A stretch of 64,000 bases of DNA from Serinicoccus hydrothermalis (GCF_001685415.1 NZ_CP014989.1:930001-994000), one strand, 5' to 3'. Shown: positions 9,000-18,627, counted from the first letter of the stretch. The notes: generated by a model from the sequence alone, not told the origin. Program-made: numbers and translations.

Positions 9000-11900
9000 C
9001 TAGTTGCCGACGCTGGCCGGGCCGAGCAGCGCCTTGAGGTCGCCGAAGAGCTCGGGGGTCGCGGTGACCCGCAGGCTCTCGTCCAGCTTGAGCAGGACGG
9101 TCCGGCCGGGCTGGGTGAGCTTGACGTGGACGTCGGTGGCGCCAGGGTGGTCGGCCAGCACCGTCTTGAGGCGGTGCGCCAGCCCGTCCGTGACGCGGGT
9201 CAGCGGCAGGTTGAGCACGACGGGACCGCGGGGACCGGCCTTGATGTCCGGCAGGGTCATCTCGTTGGCCATGAGCTCGGTCGAGTCGTCCTTCTTCAGC
9301 CGTCCCTTGACCACGACGACGGTGTCCTCGGCGAGCATCGTCGAGATCGTCATGTAGGTCTTGGGCCAGAAGACCACGTCGAGCGAGCCGGCCATGTCCT
9401 CGACCGAGGCGCGGGCATACGGGTCGCCGTTCTTGGTGCGCTTGAGCTGCAGGTTGGTGATGAGCCCGGCGACGGTGACGAAGTCGCCGTCCTTGGCGCC
9501 GTCCTCCCCGACGAGCTGCAGGATCGAGGCGCTCGCGTGCTGGGACAGGATGTGCTCGATGCCGTTGAGCGGGTGGTCGGAGACGTAGAGGCCGAGCATC
9601 TCCCGCTCGAAGGCCAGCCGCGCGGTCTTGTCCCACTCGATCGCGGGGATCGGGGGCAGGGTGACGATCTGGATCCCGGCGCCCTCGTCCGCGTCGTCGC
9701 CGCCGCCGCCGAAGGAGAGCCCGGAGAAGAGGCTGTCCTGGCCGATGGCCTCCTGCTTCTTCTCGTCCGCGAGCGCCTCGACATACCGCTCGTGCACGGT
9801 GACCAGGCCCTGGCGGGTGTGCCCGAGGCTGTCGAAGGCGCCGGCCTTGCACAGCGACTCGATGGTGCGCTTGTTGCAGACCACCGCCGGGCACTTGCGC
9901 AGGAAGTCCTCGAAGGAGGTGAAGGCGCCCTTCTCCTCCCGGGTCGCGACGATCGCCTGGACCACGTTGGCGCCCACGTTGCGGATCGCCTGCAGGCCGA
10001 AGCGGATGTCGTCCTCGACCGCGGCGAAGGTGCCGATCGACTCGTTGACGTCCGGCGGCAGCACCGGGATCCCCAGCCGCCGGCACTCGGCGAGGTAGAG
10101 CGCGGTCTTGTCCTTGTCGTCGCCGACGCTGGTGAGCAGGGCCGCCATGTACTCGGCCGGGTAGTTGGCCTTGAGGTAGCCGGTCCAGTAGGAGATGACG
10201 CCGTAGGCCGCGGTGTGCGCCTTGTTGAAGGCGTAGTCGGAGAAGGGCACGAGGACGCCCCAGAGCGCCGCGACCGAGGCCTCGTTGTAGCCGTTGGCCT
10301 TCATGCCGTCGGAGAAGGGGATGTACTCGGCGTCGAGCACCTCCTTCTTCTTCTTGCCCATCGCGCGCCGGAGCAGGTCGGCGTTGCCCAGGGTGTAGCC
10401 CGCGAGCTTCTGCGCGATCTCCATGACCTGCTCCTGGTAGATGCAGTTGGAGAGGACCATCCCGCTGGAGACGAAGTTGTGCACGTCGTCGACGGTGATG
10501 TCGTAGACCGGCTCCGCAGGGCCCACCGAGACCTCGGTGACCCTGGTCCAGCCCAGCTGTTCGTCGCGTCCACCCGGAGCGGGCGCAGACGGCGAGGAGT
10601 GCCCAGACTCACGACCGGTCGTGGCGCCGACGAGGACCCTCTCGGAACGACCGACCCAGACCCGTTCGTCGTCAGTCCACGCGATCCGGTCGTCTCCCAC
10701 CACGAGGTCACCGGCCTGGACCCAGCCACGCCCGGTCAGCACGGGGTGGTCGGCCGACAGGCGGAGGCGCTCGCCCAGATCCGTGCTCACCGTCAGGACC
10801 GGCTTGTCCGGCATCTGCCACCAGTGGGTCACGCGTCGACGCACGACCTTGCCGCGCTCGTCCACGCCGAAGGTGAAGAAGCCCTCCCGCACCCGGCGCT
10901 CCAGGTCGTCGACACGAACGCTCTCCCCGGTGTCGGCATCGATGATCGGGGTATCGCCCGCGACGCACAAACCGTAAGTGTTGCCGAGGATCGGCTCGAG
11001 GGCCGCCTCCATCTCCGGCTGCAGCTTGCCCTTGAGCTCGGGGTCGAGCGGGGTGTTCTCCTGCTTGCCGTTCTTGCGCAGGGCGAAGTTGGTGTGCGCG
11101 TTGACGCCCATGGGGCCGGGGCGGTAGAGCGCGAGCGCCGCGGAGATGTCCTCGAAGGTGTCCGGCTGCATGAGCCGGAGCAGCTGGCGCATGCCGTTGC
11201 CGTCGAGCTGGAAGACACCGAGGGTGTCGCCGCGTCCGAGCAGGTCGTAGGTCTTGCGGTCGCTCATGTCCTTGGACAGCGCGTCCAGGTCGATGTCCTG
11301 GCCGCGGTTGTCCTTGATGTTGTGGATCGCGTCGTCCAGGACCGTGAGGTTGCGCAGCCCGAGGAAGTCCATCTTGACCAGGCCCAGCGACTCGCACGTC
11401 GGGTAGTCGAACTGGGTGATGATCTGCCCGTCCTGGTCGCGGCGCATGATCGGGATGACGTCGATGAGCGGCTCGCTGGACATGATGACGCCGGCCGCGT
11501 GCACGCCCCACTGGCGCTTCAGCCCCTCGAGCCCGGTCGCCGTGTCGAAGACCTCGGCCGCGTGCTCGTCGTCGGCGAGCATCTCGCGGAACTCGCCGGC
11601 CTCGGCATACCTCTTGTCCTGCGGGTCCTGGATCCCCGCCAGCGAGATGTCCTTGCCCATGACGGTGGGCGGCATGGCCTTGGTGAGCTTCTCCCCCATG
11701 GCGAACGGGAAGCCCATGACGCGGGAGGCGTCCTTGAGCGCCTGCTTGGCCTTGATCGTGCCGTAGGTGACGATCATGGCGACCCGCTCGTCGCCGTACT
11801 TCTCGGTGACGTAGCGGATGACCTCGGAGCGGCGCCGGTCGTCGAAGTCGACGTCGAAGTCGGGCATCGACTTGCGCTCGGGGTTGAGGAAGCGCTCGAA

Positions 11901-13112
11901 GATGAGGCCGTGCGGGATGGGGTCGAGGTCGGTGATCCCCATGGCGTAGGCGCACATCGACCCGGCGCCCGACCCGCGCCCGGGGCCGACCTTGATGCCG
12001 TTGTCCTTGGCCCAGTTGATGAAGTCGGCCACGACGAGGAAGTAGCCCGGGTACTGCTTGTCGATGATGACGCCCGACTCGTACTCCGCCTGCTTGCGGG
12101 CGTAGTCGGGGACCCCCTCCGGGAACCGCTTGTGCAGCCCGGACTCGACCTCCTTGATGAACCAGCTCGTCTCGTCCTCGCCCTCGGGCACCGGGAAGCG
12201 GGGCATGTAGCGCCCCTCGCCCTCGGTGAAGGAGATGTCGCAGCGGTCGGCGACGAGGAGGGTGTTGTCGCAGGCCTCGGGCAGCTCGCGCCATACCTCG
12301 CGCATCTCCGCGGCGGACTTGAGGTAGTAGCCGTCGCCGTTGAACTGGAACCGGTTCGGGTCCTGCATCGTCGAGCCGGACTGCACGCACAGCAGCGCGG
12401 AGTGCGCCTTGGCGTCCTCCTGGTGGGTGTAGTGCAGGTCGTTGGTCGCCAGCAGCGGCAGCGAGAGCTCCTTGGCCAGCCGGAGCAGGTCCTGGCGCAC
12501 CACCCGCTCGATCTGGATGCCGTGGTCCATGAGCTCGAGGAAGTAGTTGTCCGCCCCGAAGATGTCCTTCATGTCCGAGGCGTACTGCACCGCCTTGTCC
12601 CACTGCCCGAGGCGCAGCCGGGTCTGGATCTCCCCCGACGGACACCCGGTCGTGGCGATGAGCCCCTGGCCGTAGGTCTCCAGCAGCTCACGGTCCATCC
12701 GCGGCTTGAAGTAGTAGCCCTCCATCGAGGCCAGCGAGGCCATCCGGAAGAGGTTGTGCATGCCGTTGTTGTTGCGCGCCAGCAGCGTCATGTGGGTGTA
12801 TGCCCCGCCGCCAGAGACGTCGTCCCTGCCGCCGTCGCCGTACTTCACCCGCGTCTTGTCGGTGCGGTGCGTGCCGGGGGTGACGTAGGCCTCCAGCCCG
12901 ACGATCGGCTTGACGTCGTAGCGCTGGGCGGTCTTCCAGAACTCGTAGGCGCCGAAGATGAAGCCGTGGTCGGTGGTGGCGATCGCCGGCATCCCCAGCT
13001 CGGCGGCCTTCTCGAACATGTCGGTGATCCGCGCCGCACCGTCGAGCATGGAGTACTCGGTGTGGTTGTGCAGGTGGACGAAGTTCTGCGCGGGGCTGGC
13101 TGGGGAGGACAT
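9000..13112 (-). CDS. dnaE: DNA polymerase III alpha subunit with an in-frame mini-intein
   Basis: 1370 residues, about 175 more than the usual actinobacterial DnaE. The extra length is an intein at residues 716-889. The extein has an N-terminal PHP domain (HLHNHTEYSMLDGA), the catalytic palm motif MPDFDVDFDDRRR with metal-binding D420 and D422, the finger motif QEQVMEIAQKLAGYTLG, a helix-hairpin-helix region and a C-terminal OB fold (GDFVTVAGLITNL). This is the replicative polymerase of the chromosome. It starts at the ATG 13112 with a leaderless-type -10 upstream, and its stop is 10 nt from the convergent PP-loop gene. Splicing must restore TYGL-CIYQEQV for activity. Confidence 0.95.
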   Translation of the reverse strand: MSSPASPAQNFVHLHNHTEYSMLDGAARITDMFEKAAELGMPAIATTDHGFIFGAYEFWKTAQRYDVKPIVGLEAYVTPGTHRTDKTRVKYGDGGRDDVSGGGAYTHMTLLARNNNGMHNLFRMASLASMEGYYFKPRMDRELLETYGQGLIATTGCPSGEIQTRLRLGQWDKAVQYASDMKDIFGADNYFLELMDHGIQIERVVRQDLLRLAKELSLPLLATNDLHYTHQEDAKAHSALLCVQSGSTMQDPNRFQFNGDGYYLKSAAEMREVWRELPEACDNTLLVADRCDISFTEGEGRYMPRFPVPEGEDETSWFIKEVESGLHKRFPEGVPDYARKQAEYESGVIIDKQYPGYFLVVADFINWAKDNGIKVGPGRGSGAGSMCAYAMGITDLDPIPHGLIFERFLNPERKSMPDFDVDFDDRRRSEVIRYVTEKYGDERVAMIVTYGTIKAKQALKDASRVMGFPFAMGEKLTKAMPPTVMGKDISLAGIQDPQDKRYAEAGEFREMLADDEHAAEVFDTATGLEGLKRQWGVHAAGVIMSSEPLIDVIPIMRRDQDGQIITQFDYPTCESLGLVKMDFLGLRNLTVLDDAIHNIKDNRGQDIDLDALSKDMSDRKTYDLLGRGDTLGVFQLDGNGMRQLLRLMQPDTFEDISAALALYRPGPMGVNAHTNFALRKNGKQENTPLDPELKGKLQPEMEAALEPILGNTYGLCVAGDTPIIDADTGESVRVDDLERRVREGFFTFGVDERGKVVRRRVTHWWQMPDKPVLTVSTDLGERLRLSADHPVLTGRGWVQAGDLVVGDDRIAWTDDERVWVGRSERVLVGATTGRESGHSSPSAPAPGGRDEQLGWTRVTEVSVGPAEPVYDITVDDVHNFVSSGMVLSNCIYQEQVMEIAQKLAGYTLGNADLLRRAMGKKKKEVLDAEYIPFSDGMKANGYNEASVAALWGVLVPFSDYAFNKAHTAAYGVISYWTGYLKANYPAEYMAALLTSVGDDKDKTALYLAECRRLGIPVLPPDVNESIGTFAAVEDDIRFGLQAIRNVGANVVQAIVATREEKGAFTSFEDFLRKCPAVVCNKRTIESLCKAGAFDSLGHTRQGLVTVHERYVEALADEKKQEAIGQDSLFSGLSFGGGGDDADEGAGIQIVTLPPIPAIEWDKTARLAFEREMLGLYVSDHPLNGIEHILSQHASASILQLVGEDGAKDGDFVTVAGLITNLQLKRTKNGDPYARASVEDMAGSLDVVFWPKTYMTISTMLAEDTVVVVKGRLKKDDSTELMANEMTLPDIKAGPRGPVVLNLPLTRVTDGLAHRLKTVLADHPGATDVHVKLTQPGRTVLLKLDESLRVTATPELFGDLKALLGPASVGN
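10446..10967 (-). other. DnaE mini-intein (174 aa), no homing endonuclease
   Basis: Encodes DnaE residues 716-889. Splicing motifs are visible: block A CVAGDTPIID with Cys1, block B LRLSADHPVLT with the conserved His, block F VYDITVDDVHNFVSSG, and block G VLSN followed by extein Cys890 (CIYQEQV). No LAGLIDADG motif is present; the space holds only a short linker rich in Gly, Ser and Pro. The usual penultimate His is replaced by Ser (SN instead of HN). The insertion point is in the conserved YGL/YQEQ finger segment, not the site used by cyanobacterial split DnaE inteins. Confidence 0.93.
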
Positions 13113-13414
13113 CGCAGATGATCCTAGAGCCCCGGACCGACAGGCATGGAGCGCCCGTCACCCTGCGCGGAGGGCACCTCGTTGACCTGCGACGGAGACC
13201 GTCATGCCGACCCAAGACCCCACCACCACCGTTCGCAGGCCGGAGCGCGGCACCCGCGACGGCACCGCGGACCCGTGGCTCGGGAACATTTACCTCATCT
13301 TTGCCAAAGAATTCTTGACCCGGGAGTTGCGTCGGATGAGGATGAAAGTTCCGCCCGGCACATTCGTGGCTTCATATGATTTTCCCTTCGGGCGGCCATC
13401 CCCCAAGGAGCGCA
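13113..13414. other. intergenic region between dnaE and the M14 carboxypeptidase gene
   Basis: 302 bp between divergent genes. The dnaE side has a -10-like TAGGAT (13121-13126 on the minus strand). The other half, about 13285-13390, is distinctly AT-richer than the genome and contains TTGACC at 13315 and TATGAT at 13375, possible promoter parts for the plus-strand peptidase. AAGGAG at 13405-13410 is the ribosome-binding site. A 73-codon ORF crosses the region but is not convincing. Confidence 0.5.
13121..13126 (-). promoter_or_regulatory. -10 element of the dnaE promoter (leaderless type)
   Basis: Read on the minus strand, TAGGAT ends 8 nt before the dnaE ATG at 13112. The spacing suggests that transcription begins at or next to the start codon. 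Confidence 0.45.
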
Positions 13415-16400
13415 ATGACGCGTAGAACCCTCGCCACCACCTTGTCAGCAGCACTGGTGCTCGCCGGCTCCGTCACCGCCGCCGCGGCGCCCGGTGACGC
13501 CGACCCGCCCACCGCCTCCGTCGACGCCGAGCTGGCGGCGGAGGAGACGGCGCTGGTCCGTCTCCAGCTGCCGAACCGTCAGATGCTCGAGCAGCTCGTC
13601 GCTGACGGTGCTGACCTCGCCGGCGTGCCCGCCTCCGCTCCCGACGTCCGCGGCGAGCAGGTGCTGGCCGACGTCGTCCTCACCGGCGCAGAGCTGACCG
13701 CGCTGCAGGCAGACGGCGCCACCCTCCTCCAGGTGATCCAGCGCGAGAAGGAGGGCACCGCGAACTTCGAGGCCAGCCGGGCGCAGGCCGAGCGCCGGCA
13801 CCAGGCGGGGATGACGATGCAGACGACCGACGAGGGCCGCATGCTCGCGGACGTCCTGGTCGTCGACCACGCCTACTGGTGGGAGTCCGGGGGCCAGACG
13901 TTCCTGCAGGTGCAGGTGTCGACCTCCGCCACCGACGACCCGGACGTGCAGATCGAGGTCGAGTGGGAGACCGAGGACGGTGAGAGCGGCACCTTCCAGC
14001 TGTTCCGGTACGTCGACGCCGGCCAGTACATGTTCCACTACCACCAACCGGAGCCGCTGCCGTCGGCCCCGGTCAGCCTGACGGTCACCTCGTCGGAGGG
14101 CGGCACCGCGACCGCCGATCCCGCCCCCTGGCCCGGCGCCGACGTGCCGGAGCTGCCCGAGGGCTACCAGCAGGACTTCATCGACCAGTACATGACGCCG
14201 AGCGAGATCGACGAGCGCATCGATCGGCTCGCCGCGCAGTATCCGGACCTGGTCGACGTCGTCGAGCTGCCGAACGAGTCGCTCGGCTACCGCCGCCCGG
14301 CCATGGCGTTGGTCGGCGACCCCGCCACCGCCGCGCTGGCCGTGGAGTCGGTCGCCTACGGCACCGACGGGATGAACGGCACCGAGGTCGTCGTCGCCGA
14401 CCCGGGTGAGCCCGGCCAGGAGCTCACCGGCGTCTACGAGGACGGCACGCTGACCCTCTCCCTGGCCACCGACGCCGAGGGCGCGGTCACCAGCACCGTC
14501 GACGAGGTGGCCGCATACATCAACGAGACGTTCGAGGAGACCTTCCGCGCCAACGCAGTGACCGACGGCGCGGCGACGATGACCGTCGTGGAGTCCGTCA
14601 CCTTGGACGACGGGCTGGACGCCTCGCACCTGAACCCCGAGGGCCGGACGATGCGGATGATGCGCATCGGTGAGCACCGCGACGGGTCTCGCCCGGGCGT
14701 CCTGGCCTACAGCCAGGAGCACGCCCGCGAGTGGGTCACCCCGCTGGCGACGATGGAGTTCGCCGAGCGGATGCTGGCCAATGCCGCCACCGACGAGGAG
14801 ACGGCCGAGCTGCTCGAGGAGGTGGAGATCTTCCTGGTGCCCGTGGTCAACCCGGACGGGGCGAACTACTCCTTCTACGACTACAACTTCCAGCGCAAGA
14901 ACCTCAGCAACCACTGCGAGGGTGCCGCCCGCGACCCGCGGCGTCAGGACCAGTGGGGTGTCGACCTCAACCGCAACTTCACGGTCGGCTCCGTCCACGA
15001 CGGGTATGTCGGCGGCTCGCTGAACTGCCTCTCGGGCACCTACGCAGGCCCCGAGGAGCTCTCCGAGCCCGAGGCGCTGAACACCGCCTGGATCGGGGAG
15101 AACTACGACAACATCACCCACTCGATGAACGTGCACAGCTACGGCGGCTACTTCATGTGGAGCCCGGGCTCCTACAAGGTGCCCGGCCGCGAGCCGCTGC
15201 CGTTCCCCCCGGCGGAGGACCTGCAGGAGTTCTTCGACGCCTCCCAGCGGATCATCGAGGCGATCAGCCAGCACCGCGGCACCGTGACCTGGCCGGCCAA
15301 CACCGGCCCGGTCATCGACGTCCTCTACAGCGCCGGCGGCAACTCTGCCGACCACATGTACTACGAGCACGACATCGTGGCCTACAACTTCGAGGTCGGC
15401 AACGACCTGTGGAACCCGGAGCTGGAGCGCTGGGAGGGCGTCGGCTTCCAGCCGCCGTTCGAGGAGGCTCACCCCGAGTCGCAGGAGTATGCGGCCGGGC
15501 TGGTCGAGCTCGTCCGTATCGCCGCGGACGACGCACGCGAGGACAGGGAGGACGTCACCCGGCTCTCGGGCGAGACCCGCTACGAGACGGCGGTGGCCAT
15601 CGGCCAGGAGGCCTACCCGGACAGCACCACCGCGGTGCTGGTCGGCGGCCCGGACGCCAGCATGGTCGACGGCCTGGTCGCTGCACCCCTCGGGACCGCT
15701 CTCGAGGCTCCGGTCCTGCTGACCGACACCGACGAGCTCTCCGGCGCCACGGCGCAGGACCTCACCGACCGCGGTGTCACCGAGGTCGTCGTCGTCGGCG
15801 GTGACGGTGCCGTCGGCGAGGAGGTCGTCGAAGCGGTCGAGGCCATGGACATCGAGGTCGAGCGGGTCTCCGGGACGAACCGGTACGGCACCGCCGTCGC
15901 GGTCGCCGAGCAGCTGGGCGCCGACACCGACGAGGTCATCGTGACCTCGGGCCTCCAGGACAACCTGGTCGACGCCCTCGCGGTGTCCGGCCCGGCTGCC
16001 GCCACCGGCACCCCGGTGCTCCTGGTCCGGCAGGACGGCGTGCCCGCCGTCACCGCAGGCGCCCTCGAGGACTACGACTCCTCGCTGGTCGTCGGTGGAG
16101 ACGGGGCGGTCGGCAACGAGGTCCTGGACGAGCTGCCCGACCCGCTGCGGGTCTCCGGCACCGGCCGGTGGGAGACCGCCGTCGCGGTCGCCGACCACTT
16201 CGTCGCCGAGGGGATGGACAGCAGCTCGGTGTCCATCGCCTCCGGCATCCAGGCCAACATGGTGGACGCCCTGCCGGGCGGCACCCTGGGTCAGCTGATC
16301 CTGCTCAGCGAGACGGACGCGCTGCCCGGAGCGACCACGACCTGGCTCGTGGGCAACGAGGAGACCGAGCACGCCTACGTGCTCGGTGGCGACGGCGCCC

Positions 16401-16450
16401 TCACCGAGACGGTCGTCGAGACCCTCGAGAACATCCTCGGGGGCCGCTGA
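13415..16450 (+). CDS. secreted M14 zinc carboxypeptidase with three CWB2 cell-wall-binding repeats
   Basis: 1011 residues. The ATG at 13415 is preceded 4 nt upstream by AAGGAG and gives a clean signal peptide (basic MTRR, hydrophobic core, AAAA-P at about residues 24-28); the longer upstream frame would bury it. The peptidase domain shows the HxxE zinc motif H436/E439 in SQEHAREWV, DLNRNF, the third zinc ligand H574 in MNVHSYGGYF and catalytic Glu E660 in NFEVGND. From residue 714 to the end there are three repeats of the PF04122 type, each opening with RLSGxxRYxTA or a close variant. These anchor proteins to wall polymers, so the enzyme likely acts on peptides at the cell surface. A strong terminator follows. 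Confidence 0.9.
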   Translation: MTRRTLATTLSAALVLAGSVTAAAAPGDADPPTASVDAELAAEETALVRLQLPNRQMLEQLVADGADLAGVPASAPDVRGEQVLADVVLTGAELTALQADGATLLQVIQREKEGTANFEASRAQAERRHQAGMTMQTTDEGRMLADVLVVDHAYWWESGGQTFLQVQVSTSATDDPDVQIEVEWETEDGESGTFQLFRYVDAGQYMFHYHQPEPLPSAPVSLTVTSSEGGTATADPAPWPGADVPELPEGYQQDFIDQYMTPSEIDERIDRLAAQYPDLVDVVELPNESLGYRRPAMALVGDPATAALAVESVAYGTDGMNGTEVVVADPGEPGQELTGVYEDGTLTLSLATDAEGAVTSTVDEVAAYINETFEETFRANAVTDGAATMTVVESVTLDDGLDASHLNPEGRTMRMMRIGEHRDGSRPGVLAYSQEHAREWVTPLATMEFAERMLANAATDEETAELLEEVEIFLVPVVNPDGANYSFYDYNFQRKNLSNHCEGAARDPRRQDQWGVDLNRNFTVGSVHDGYVGGSLNCLSGTYAGPEELSEPEALNTAWIGENYDNITHSMNVHSYGGYFMWSPGSYKVPGREPLPFPPAEDLQEFFDASQRIIEAISQHRGTVTWPANTGPVIDVLYSAGGNSADHMYYEHDIVAYNFEVGNDLWNPELERWEGVGFQPPFEEAHPESQEYAAGLVELVRIAADDAREDREDVTRLSGETRYETAVAIGQEAYPDSTTAVLVGGPDASMVDGLVAAPLGTALEAPVLLTDTDELSGATAQDLTDRGVTEVVVVGGDGAVGEEVVEAVEAMDIEVERVSGTNRYGTAVAVAEQLGADTDEVIVTSGLQDNLVDALAVSGPAAATGTPVLLVRQDGVPAVTAGALEDYDSSLVVGGDGAVGNEVLDELPDPLRVSGTGRWETAVAVADHFVAEGMDSSSVSIASGIQANMVDALPGGTLGQLILLSETDALPGATTTWLVGNEETEHAYVLGGDGALTETVVETLENILGGR

Positions 16451-16474
16451 CCGTCGTCCGACGGAGAAACACGT

Positions 16475-16505
16475 GCAGGGCCGGGGAGCTCCTCCCCGGC
16501 CCTGC
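16475..16505 (+). terminator. terminator after the M14 carboxypeptidase gene
   Basis: A perfect 13-bp GC-rich stem (16475-16487 with 16493-16505) and a 5-nt loop lie 25 nt after the stop. No T-tract follows. It sits between convergent genes and may serve both strands. Confidence 0.8.
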
Positions 16506-16560
16506 GGCGTGCCTGCGCCGTGCGGGTCCTCGACCGTGACCATCGGGTCCCACAGAGACC

Positions 16561-17490
16561 TCAGGGTCGGACGACGTCCAGCGCTTCCTGCAGGTCCTCG
16601 GGGTAGGGCGACTCGAACTCGACCTGCTCCCCGCTGCCCGGGTGCAGGAAGCCGAGCTTCACCGCGTGCAACCACTGCCGATCCAGCCCGAGGTCGCGGG
16701 CCAGCGTCGGGTCCGCGCCGTAGGTGAGGTCGCCGCAGCACGGGTGCCGCAGCGCCGAGAAGTGCACCCTGATCTGGTGGGTGCGCCCGGTCTCCAGGTG
16801 GATCTGCAGCAGGCTCGCCCGCCGGTGCGCCTCGAGCAGCTCGTAGTGGGTGATGCTGGGTCGGCCGCTGGTCATCACCGCGAAGCGGTAGTCGTGGCCG
16901 GGGTGCCGCCCGATGGGGGCGTCGATCGTCCCCTCGTGCGGGTCGGGCAGCCCCTGCACCAGCGCGTGGTAGGTCTTCTCGACGACCCGGTCGCGGAAGG
17001 CCTGCTTGAGCACGGTGTATGCCCGTTCGGACTTGGCCACGACCATGAGCCCGCTCGTGCCCACGTCCAGACGTTGCACGATGCCCTGCCGCTCCGGCGC
17101 GCCCGAGGTCGAGATCCGGTAGCCCGCGGCGGCCAGACCGCCGACCACCGTCGGCCCGGTCCAGCCCACGCTGGGGTGGGCCGCGACGAAGGCCGGCTTG
17201 TCGACGACGACGATGTCGCTGTCGTCGTGAACGATCCGCATGCCCTCGACCGGCTCGGCCACTACCTCGAGCCCGGCGGGTGGGCCGGGCGCGGGCAGCT
17301 CCACCTCGAGGAAGGCGCCGGCGGTGAGCCGGTCGGACTTGCCGACCACCCGCCCGTCCACCTGCACCAGCCCCTGGCCGGCCAGCGTGGCGGCCTTGGA
17401 GCGGGACAGCCCGAGCAAGCGCGGCAGCGCCGCGTCGACGCGCTCGCCCTCGAGGCCGTCGGGGACGGTGAAGACCCGCGACTCGCTCAC
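16561..17490 (-). CDS. rluD: RluD-family pseudouridine synthase
   Basis: 309 residues from the GTG at 17490. An S4 RNA-binding domain comes first ([20 protein letters not shown]), then the RluA/RluD catalytic domain with D142 in [13 protein letters not shown], the nucleophilic aspartate of this family. The substrate-loop motif [16 protein letters not shown] is also seen. These enzymes isomerise uridines in 23S rRNA; which positions cannot be told here. The GTG start overlaps the lspA stop (GTGA at 17490-17487), so translation is coupled. The lspA-rluD order is common in actinobacteria. Confidence 0.92.
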   Translation of the reverse strand: MSESRVFTVPDGLEGERVDAALPRLLGLSRSKAATLAGQGLVQVDGRVVGKSDRLTAGAFLEVELPAPGPPAGLEVVAEPVEGMRIVHDDSDIVVVDKPAFVAAHPSVGWTGPTVVGGLAAAGYRISTSGAPERQGIVQRLDVGTSGLMVVAKSERAYTVLKQAFRDRVVEKTYHALVQGLPDPHEGTIDAPIGRHPGHDYRFAVMTSGRPSITHYELLEAHRRASLLQIHLETGRTHQIRVHFSALRHPCCGDLTYGADPTLARDLGLDRQWLHAVKLGFLHPGSGEQVEFESPYPEDLQEALDVVRP

Positions 17491-18077
17491 CGGGCGCTCT
17501 CGTCCTCGTGCTGCGTCGACTCCGCGCCGGCGCCGGCCCCCTCGTCCTCGCGGCTGCCGTGCCCCTCGCGCGTCCCGTCCGGGTGGAAGCCGCGCAGGGA
17601 GAGCAGCACGATGAGGCACGCCGCGGTGGTGACCCCCATGTCCGCGACGTTGAAGACCGGGAAGTTGGGCAGCGCCAGGAAGTCGACGACGTGCCCCAGC
17701 CCGACCGAGGGTGGGCGGAGGTAGCGGTCGATGAGGTTGCCGACGGCGCCGCCGAGCAGGAGCCCGAGCGTGAGCGCCCAGCCCAGGCTCCGGGTCCGGA
17801 AGGCCTGGATGACGATGCCGACCGACACCAGGGTGGCGATGGTGGTCACGACCCCGGTCCAGCTCGTGCCCAGCGAGAAGGCCGCGCCGGAGTTGTAGGT
17901 CAGGTGCAGCTGGAGCAGCTCTCCGACCAGCGGCACCGACTCACCGCGGGTGAGGCTCGCCTCGGCCCAGAACTTGGTCGCCTGGTCCAGGCCTGCCCAC
18001 AGCAGCGCGACGAGCAGCACCACGTGGGGGCGCCGGGGTGGACGGGAGGTTAGCGGCGTTCCTGCTTCTGCTTGCAT
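17487..18077 (-). CDS. lspA: lipoprotein signal peptidase (signal peptidase II)
   Basis: 196 residues with four membrane segments. Catalytic aspartates lie in GNLIDRYL and FNVADMGV, and the conserved NSGAAFSL motif is present. It removes signal peptides from prolipoproteins after lipidation in the membrane. The ATG at 18077 is used; an ATG three codons upstream is also possible, and both overlap the end of the preceding gene. The C-terminal 30 residues are an acidic, charged cytoplasmic tail ([16 protein letters not shown]). A lipoprotein that may need it is encoded at 58.0-58.7 kb. Confidence 0.92.
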   Translation of the reverse strand: MQAEAGTPLTSRPPRRPHVVLLVALLWAGLDQATKFWAEASLTRGESVPLVGELLQLHLTYNSGAAFSLGTSWTGVVTTIATLVSVGIVIQAFRTRSLGWALTLGLLLGGAVGNLIDRYLRPPSVGLGHVVDFLALPNFPVFNVADMGVTTAACLIVLLSLRGFHPDGTREGHGSREDEGAGAGAESTQHEDESAR

Positions 18078-18511
18078 GACATGCATAGCGTCGCACGCGG
18101 GAAGGCCTGCAGCCGCATCTTGCCGATCGGCGTCCCGCACGACTCGCAGTCGCCGTAGCTGCCGTCCGCGATGCGGTCCAGCGCGTGGCTGTTCTGGTCG
18201 ATGAGGTCGCGGGCGTTGTTGGTGACCGACATCTCGTGCTCCCGCTCCCAGGTCGCCGACCCTGCGTCGGCCTGGTCGTCACCGGCGCCGTCACCGTAGG
18301 CCCGGCCGCGTTCGAAGAGCTCCTGCTCGGCCTCCTCGACCTCGGCGCGCAGGCGCGCGATCTCGCCCTCGAGCTCCTCGCGCAGCTCCTCCACCTCGGC
18401 GGCGCTCCACGGGCTCTCGCCCTCGCGCACGCTCAGGGCTCGGTGCTCACCCTTGCCCCGCCCCGGGCGCGTCGCGGTCCCGGAGCCCCCCTTCTTCGCG
18501 GTCGTGGCCAC
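18050..18511 (-). CDS. TraR/DksA-family C4 zinc-finger protein
   Basis: 153 residues. A basic disordered head is followed by a long coiled coil (about residues 38-70, EELREELEGEIARLRAEVEE) and a C-terminal zinc finger, CESCGTPIG then LCMSC. This is the layout of actinobacterial DksA-like proteins thought to act in the RNA polymerase secondary channel. The coiled-coil tip in this group usually lacks the DksA Asp pair, so a ppGpp role should not be assumed. It lies upstream of lspA with a 28-nt overlap and probably forms one transcript with lspA and rluD. Confidence 0.85.
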   Translation of the reverse strand: MATTAKKGGSGTATRPGRGKGEHRALSVREGESPWSAAEVEELREELEGEIARLRAEVEEAEQELFERGRAYGDGAGDDQADAGSATWEREHEMSVTNNARDLIDQNSHALDRIADGSYGDCESCGTPIGKMRLQAFPRATLCMSCKQKQERR

Positions 18512-18627
18512 GCCTCGCCCTTCGTTCGCAGCTGGCCCGTCCTGGGGACGAGCGATGGTGGCGGCAGAATAGATCAGCGCTCAGACGTTGACAACGCAGG
18601 GCGACACCCCCCTCCCCCGGGTATGCC

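Noticed and set aside
10446-10967. Half of a cyanobacterial-type split DnaE intein
   Set aside because: Both N- and C-terminal splicing blocks are in one continuous frame, and the insertion site is different.
13204-13425. 73-codon ORF before the M14 carboxypeptidase gene
   Set aside because: It overlaps the peptidase start, uses codons atypical of the genome, has no recognisable domain and covers the promoter region. A leader peptide cannot be excluded.
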